In this document: piece after piece, positions 23,010 through 25,877 of the stretch | Numbering within the stretch: the first letter of the stretch is position 1 | Layout: every line of letters starts with the position of its first letter | Assembly: GCA_964403565.1 (NCBI GenBank) | Contig: CAYOFV010000015.1 | Location: 1-25,877, forward strand | Direction of reading: 5' to 3' | Source of the DNA: Thioglobus_B sp964403565 | Lineage (GTDB): Bacteria; Pseudomonadota; Gammaproteobacteria; PS1; Pseudothioglobaceae | DNA: 25,877 nt | The notes under the pieces: model-generated | Database searches by the model: none | What the model was told of the DNA's origin: nothing | The model's input: only the letters and a program-made list of their open reading frames with translations | Program-made: the position numbers and the translations under genes

Positions 23010-23900
23010 TTAAATAACCCCCAAGTCAATTAAATCTTGTTCTAAAATTTTTTGTGCATCAGTTGATAAAGTGGTAAGTGGTAGGCGAATACCTAAATCA
23101 CACTTGTTCATTTTATACATTGCCCACTTAACTGGTATTGGGCTTGACTCTATAAATAGGTGCGAGTGTAAGTTGTCAAGCGGACTATTTATTGAATTAG
23201 CCAAATCCATATCTTCGTTATAAGCAGCGTCATATGCTTTAGATACCTCACTAGGAACTACATTTGCACTTACTGAAATTCCACCATGTCCACCCATAAG
23301 TATAAATTCAACTGCAGTAGAGTCATCGCCACTAATAAGAATAAAATCCTCAGGACATGTATCGATAAGTTCTTGGGCAACAGATAAGTCTCCAGTTGCA
23401 TCTTTAACGCCAATAATATTATCAATTGATGATAGGCGATTAATTGTAGCTGGTAGCATATCTACAGCTGTTCTGCCAGGTACGTTATAAAGCATTTGAT
23501 CAATATCCACCGCCTCAGCAATGGCTTTATAGTGTTGATACAAACCTTCTTGTGTTGGTTTATTGTAATACGGGGTTACCAGCAAACATGCATCAGCTCC
23601 AGCTTCTTTAGCACCTTTGGTAAGTTCAATTGCCTCAGATGTTGAGTTGGCCCCAGTACCAGCAATTATTGGAATTCTACCGCTAGCAAACTCAATAGTT
23701 TTACTTATTACTTCCAAATGCTCACCTTGATCAAGGGTCGCACTCTCTCCAGTTGTGCCCATTGATACAATAGCTTTTGTGCCAGATGCAATATGAAACT
23801 CAACAAGTTTTTTTAATGTGTCAAAATCTACCGACCCATCCATATGCATCGGCGTTATAAGTGCAACCATAGATCCAGTTAGTGGGTGATTAATACGCAT
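23010..23900 (-). CDS. dapA: 4-Hydroxy-tetrahydrodipicolinate synthase
   Basis: Condenses pyruvate with aspartate semialdehyde in lysine/diaminopimelate synthesis. A 296-residue TIM barrel with GTTGES (48-53), TPYYNKP, the catalytic Tyr138 (LYNVPGRT) and the Schiff-base Lys166 (GVKDATGD). The C-terminal PIPVKWAMY matches E. coli DapA (292 residues). It is first in a dapA-bamC-ligase operon. Confidence 0.96.
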   Translation of the reverse strand: MRINHPLTGSMVALITPMHMDGSVDFDTLKKLVEFHIASGTKAIVSMGTTGESATLDQGEHLEVISKTIEFASGRIPIIAGTGANSTSEAIELTKGAKEAGADACLLVTPYYNKPTQEGLYQHYKAIAEAVDIDQMLYNVPGRTAVDMLPATINRLSSIDNIIGVKDATGDLSVAQELIDTCPEDFILISGDDSTAVEFILMGGHGGISVSANVVPSEVSKAYDAAYNEDMDLANSINSPLDNLHSHLFIESSPIPVKWAMYKMNKCDLGIRLPLTTLSTDAQKILEQDLIDLGVI

Positions 23901-23930
23901 GAAAAAACTTTATAAATAACAATAAATGAA

Positions 23931-23936
23931 ATTATA
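23931..23936 (-). promoter_or_regulatory. -10 element upstream of dapA
   Basis: TATAAT on the minus strand 30 bp before the dapA start. The -35 region is poor. It lies just after the terminator of the preceding operon. Confidence 0.5.
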
Positions 23937-23964
23937 TACGAATCATTTTTTTCAGGCATAAAAA

Positions 23965-23995
23965 AACCCGCTAAAAACATAGTTATTAGCGGGTT
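23965..23995 (-). terminator. amtB terminator (second copy)
   Basis: AACCCGCTAA and TTAGCGGGTT form a perfect 10-bp stem with an 11-nt loop, followed on the minus strand by seven T. It lies 19 bp after the amtB stop. Confidence 0.93.
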
Positions 23996-24014
23996 AATAA
24001 AAGCTTAATCTTTA

Positions 24015-25289
24015 TTAAAGATCGTAGCCTTTCTCCTCATGAGATACGATATCTAAACCTTGTTGCTCTTCATCGTCAGATACGCGTAAACCAGTTATAG
24101 CATCAACCACCTTCAGGATGACAAAAGTTACAACAAGCGTATATACAAATGTAGCCACAACACCTGTAATTTGCACTCCAACTTGTGAAGCTATAGTCAT
24201 ACCTTCAGCAAGACCTTGACCACTAAACAAACCTAACTCACTTGATGCAAAAACACCTGCTAAGATAGTGCCTAAAATACCGCCAACACCATGCACTGGG
24301 AATACATCTAACGAATCATCAATCTTTAATTTTTGCTTAATAATAATTACTGCATTAAAACAAATAGCACCTGCAGCGATACCAATTACTAATGCACCAG
24401 CAGGCCCCACAAAACCAGAAGCTGGGGTAATAGTACCTAATCCGGCAATAATACCTGTAACTGTTCCTAGTGCTGTTGGCTTGCCAAATTTCTTCCACTC
24501 GTAAAACATCCAAGTCATAGCGCCAGCTGCAGCTGATATATGAGTAACTAGCATTGCCATCGCAGCATCACCATTTGCAGCTAATGCAGAGCCACCATTA
24601 AAGCCGAACCAACCTACCCAAAGCATTCCCGCTCCGGTAATAGTCATAGTCATATTGTGTGGTGGCATAGGTTTATTTGGAAAACCTTTTCTTGGGCCTA
24701 AAACCATTGCAGCAACAAGAGCTGCAACACCTGCAGTAACGTGTACAACTGTACCACCAGCAAAATCTAGTAAGCCCATTTGAGCTAACCAGCCTCCGCC
24801 CCATACCCAGTGAGTAATTGGTGCATAAACCGCAAGTAGCCAAATAGCACTAAATAATAGCACTGCTGAGAATTTCATTCTCTCAGCAAAACCACCAATA
24901 ATAAGAGCTGGAGTAATAATTGCAAATGTCATTTGAAACAAAGCAAATAAGCTCTCAGGGATATCACCACTAAGAGAGCCTTCCGAAACCCCTGCAAACA
25001 TAAGCTTAGATAGATCACCAAAATAATCATTACCTTCAGTAAATGCAATTGAATAACCAGCAATTAACCATAGAATTGATGCAATACCTGCAATTGCAAA
25101 ACACTGCATAAGTACTGATAAAATATTTTTACTTCTTACAAGGCCACCGTAGAATAGTGCAAGACCTGGAAGGGTCATAAACAACACTAAAGCAGTTGAA
25201 GTTAAAATCCACGAAGTATTTGCACCATCTAAACCTTCGGCAAACACACTCATTGGCAATAAAGCCAATAATACTAATAATTTTTTCAT
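24015..25289 (-). CDS. amtB: Ammonium transporter AmtB (second copy, with signal peptide)
   Basis: Ammonium channel of the classic E. coli AmtB type, 424 residues. It starts with a cleavable signal peptide (KKLLVLLALLPMSVFA, cut before Glu18), then eleven membrane segments. The twin histidines lie in VVHVTAGVAALVA and PVHGVGGILG, and the family motif GWFGFNGGSAL is present. The tail SDDEEQQGLD is the GlnK contact region. It follows glnK by 17 bp with its own ribosome-binding site. Together with the copy at 16854 it gives two distinct Amt lineages within 8.5 kb. Confidence 0.96.
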   Translation of the reverse strand: MKKLLVLLALLPMSVFAEGLDGANTSWILTSTALVLFMTLPGLALFYGGLVRSKNILSVLMQCFAIAGIASILWLIAGYSIAFTEGNDYFGDLSKLMFAGVSEGSLSGDIPESLFALFQMTFAIITPALIIGGFAERMKFSAVLLFSAIWLLAVYAPITHWVWGGGWLAQMGLLDFAGGTVVHVTAGVAALVAAMVLGPRKGFPNKPMPPHNMTMTITGAGMLWVGWFGFNGGSALAANGDAAMAMLVTHISAAAGAMTWMFYEWKKFGKPTALGTVTGIIAGLGTITPASGFVGPAGALVIGIAAGAICFNAVIIIKQKLKIDDSLDVFPVHGVGGILGTILAGVFASSELGLFSGQGLAEGMTIASQVGVQITGVVATFVYTLVVTFVILKVVDAITGLRVSDDEEQQGLDIVSHEEKGYDL

Positions 25290-25306
25290 TGTTCTTCCCT
25301 TAAAAA

Positions 25307-25645
25307 TTAAAGTGCATCTTGGTCCGTCTCGCCTGTACGGATGCGAACTACTTTATCTAAATTAGTTACAAAAATCTTTCCATCTCCAACTTTGCCAGAA
25401 TTGGCAACGCTAGAAATAGTATCAATAACTTCATCTAATTTTGATGCAGAAATTGCGATTTCTAATTTTATTTTAGGTAGAAAATCAACCTGATACTCAG
25501 CTCCACGATAAAGCTCAGTGTGTCCTTTTTGACGACCAAAGCCTTTAACTTCAGTCACTGTGATTCCAGATACGCCAACTGCAGATAATGCTTCTCTGAC
25601 GTCATCTAATTTGTGCGGTCTCAAAATTGCCGTTACAAATTTCAT
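25307..25645 (-). CDS. glnK: PII signalling protein GlnK (second copy)
   Basis: A PII-family sensor partnering the adjacent AmtB. The ATG at 25645 is chosen over the upstream in-frame ATG at 25669 because GGAGGAGATAAGT lies directly before it and the protein then starts MKFVTAILRPHKLDDV. This gives the canonical 112 residues, with Tyr51 in ELYRGAEY, B-loop GKVGDGKIF and C-terminal VRIRTGE. Its B-loop has the normal length, unlike the copy at 18132. Confidence 0.96.
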   Translation of the reverse strand: MKFVTAILRPHKLDDVREALSAVGVSGITVTEVKGFGRQKGHTELYRGAEYQVDFLPKIKLEIAISASKLDEVIDTISSVANSGKVGDGKIFVTNLDKVVRIRTGETDQDAL

Positions 25646-25696
25646 ACTTATCTCCTCCGATAATTGCAAGTTTTTTTTAAGTAAAACTTACATGAT

Positions 25697-25714
25697 AAAA
25701 AACCCGTCATGGGT
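25697..25714 (-). terminator. Possible attenuator in the second glnK-amtB leader
   Basis: ACCC-ATGAC-GGGT followed by TTTTT on the minus strand. The stem has only 4 bp. An alternative 8-bp pairing joins AAAAAACC (25744-25737, between the two hairpins) to GGTTTTTT and would enclose P2. Weaker than the terminators of the first copy. Confidence 0.5.
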
Positions 25715-25722
25715 GATTTGTA

Positions 25723-25766
25723 AAGCAGCAATGCTTGGTTTTTTTGTTTTACGCCATTGTAAAACA
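25723..25766 (-). ncRNA. Candidate ANTAR target motif (P1-P2) in the glnK-amtB leader, second copy
   Basis: P1 is UGUUUUAC-AAUGGC-GUAAAACA (25766-25745), a perfect 8-bp stem. P2 is AAGC-AUUGCU-GCUU (25736-25723), after an 8-nt linker. Both hexaloops have A1 and G4. P1 starts at the predicted transcription start, as in the first copy, and a terminator-like hairpin follows. Confidence 0.68.
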
Positions 25767-25772
25767 GTCTTC

Positions 25773-25800
25773 ATTATAGATTTTTTTGCTAAAAAAGCAA
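25773..25800 (-). promoter_or_regulatory. Promoter of the second glnK-amtB operon
   Basis: On the minus strand TTGCTT (25800-25795) and TATAAT (25778-25773) are 16 bp apart, placing +1 near 25766 at the base of hairpin P1. Confidence 0.6.
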
Positions 25801-25815
25801 ATATTTAGTCTTTTA

Positions 25816-25877
25816 GAGACCTTTTGCATAAATATGGGTGATTAGCAAAATGATAGATTTTGCTAAATTGGGTATTT
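25816..25877. mobile_element. Second copy of the MITE/IS end, cut by the window edge
   Basis: Sixty-two bases match the left end of the element at 19691 base for base, apart from one extra T in the run after GAGACC. They include the internal 10-bp inverted repeat. The window ends before it can be seen whether this is another short element or a complete insertion sequence with a transposase. Confidence 0.85.

Noticed and set aside
23009..23029. bamC start at TTG 23029
   Set aside because: It would add seven residues in front of a perfect lipoprotein signal and lacks a ribosome-binding site.
25816..25877. Complete insertion sequence at the right edge
   Set aside because: Only the first 62 bases are visible; no transposase can be seen, so only a repeat end is reported.

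Overview
The window is a compact, AT-rich gammaproteobacterial chromosome segment. Three things point to a streamlined gammaproteobacterium, possibly of the SUP05/Thioglobaceae sulfur-oxidiser group: the tRNA-Tyr/Gly/Thr-tuf order, the hisI-hisE-tatABC order, and the protein sequences. That placement is inference from gene order and protein flavour, not a database match. Neighbouring genes abut or overlap (mdh/pyrD by 6 bp, ftsI/dnaG with 1 bp between, tatC and the ANTAR gene with none).

Layout. 1-416 (minus): start of tuf, preceded by tRNA-Thr, tRNA-Gly and tRNA-Tyr with a sigma70-type promoter. 468-3814: malic enzyme, malate dehydrogenase and a dihydroorotate dehydrogenase. 3815-7768: a regulatory region with three MraZ-type boxes, a 25-codon membrane-peptide ORF, then mraZ-rsmH-ftsL-ftsI; this dcw cluster stops after ftsI. 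7770-13400: dnaG, a LpxL-like acyltransferase, rpsO, prfB (no programmed frameshift) and gor. 13395-13523: a long imperfect palindrome. 13551-16163: a secreted nuclease, hisI-hisE and tatABC. 16164-18693 (minus): an ANTAR-domain RNA-binding regulator and a glnK-amtB operon. 18734-19675: a soluble PDC-sensor protein whose start codon lies 15 bp from a 163-bp MITE-like element. 19867-23900 (minus): dapA-bamC-ligase. 24015-25800 (minus): a second glnK-amtB operon. A second copy of the MITE end starts at 25816 and runs off the window.

Main discovery candidate. Both glnK-amtB operons start with a short leader RNA. Each leader opens at the predicted +1 with two tandem hairpins whose six-base loops have A at position 1 and G at position 4, the signature of ANTAR-protein targets, and a terminator follows. 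In the 18.6-kb leader the second hairpin shares its 3' arm with the 5' arm of a 16-bp terminator stem followed by nine U, so the two cannot coexist. The gene for an ANTAR (NasT/GnfR-like) protein lies just past amtB. Together these suggest a local antitermination circuit that controls ammonium sensing and uptake at two loci. A second, stronger terminator in the same leader may be a further control point.

Other points worth checking are a LpxL-like acyltransferase whose HX4E glutamate is Met, a PyrD with Cys in place of the class-2 catalytic Ser, a divergent NAD-dependent ligase with Glu at a usual active-site Lys, and an insertion with two cysteines in FtsI.
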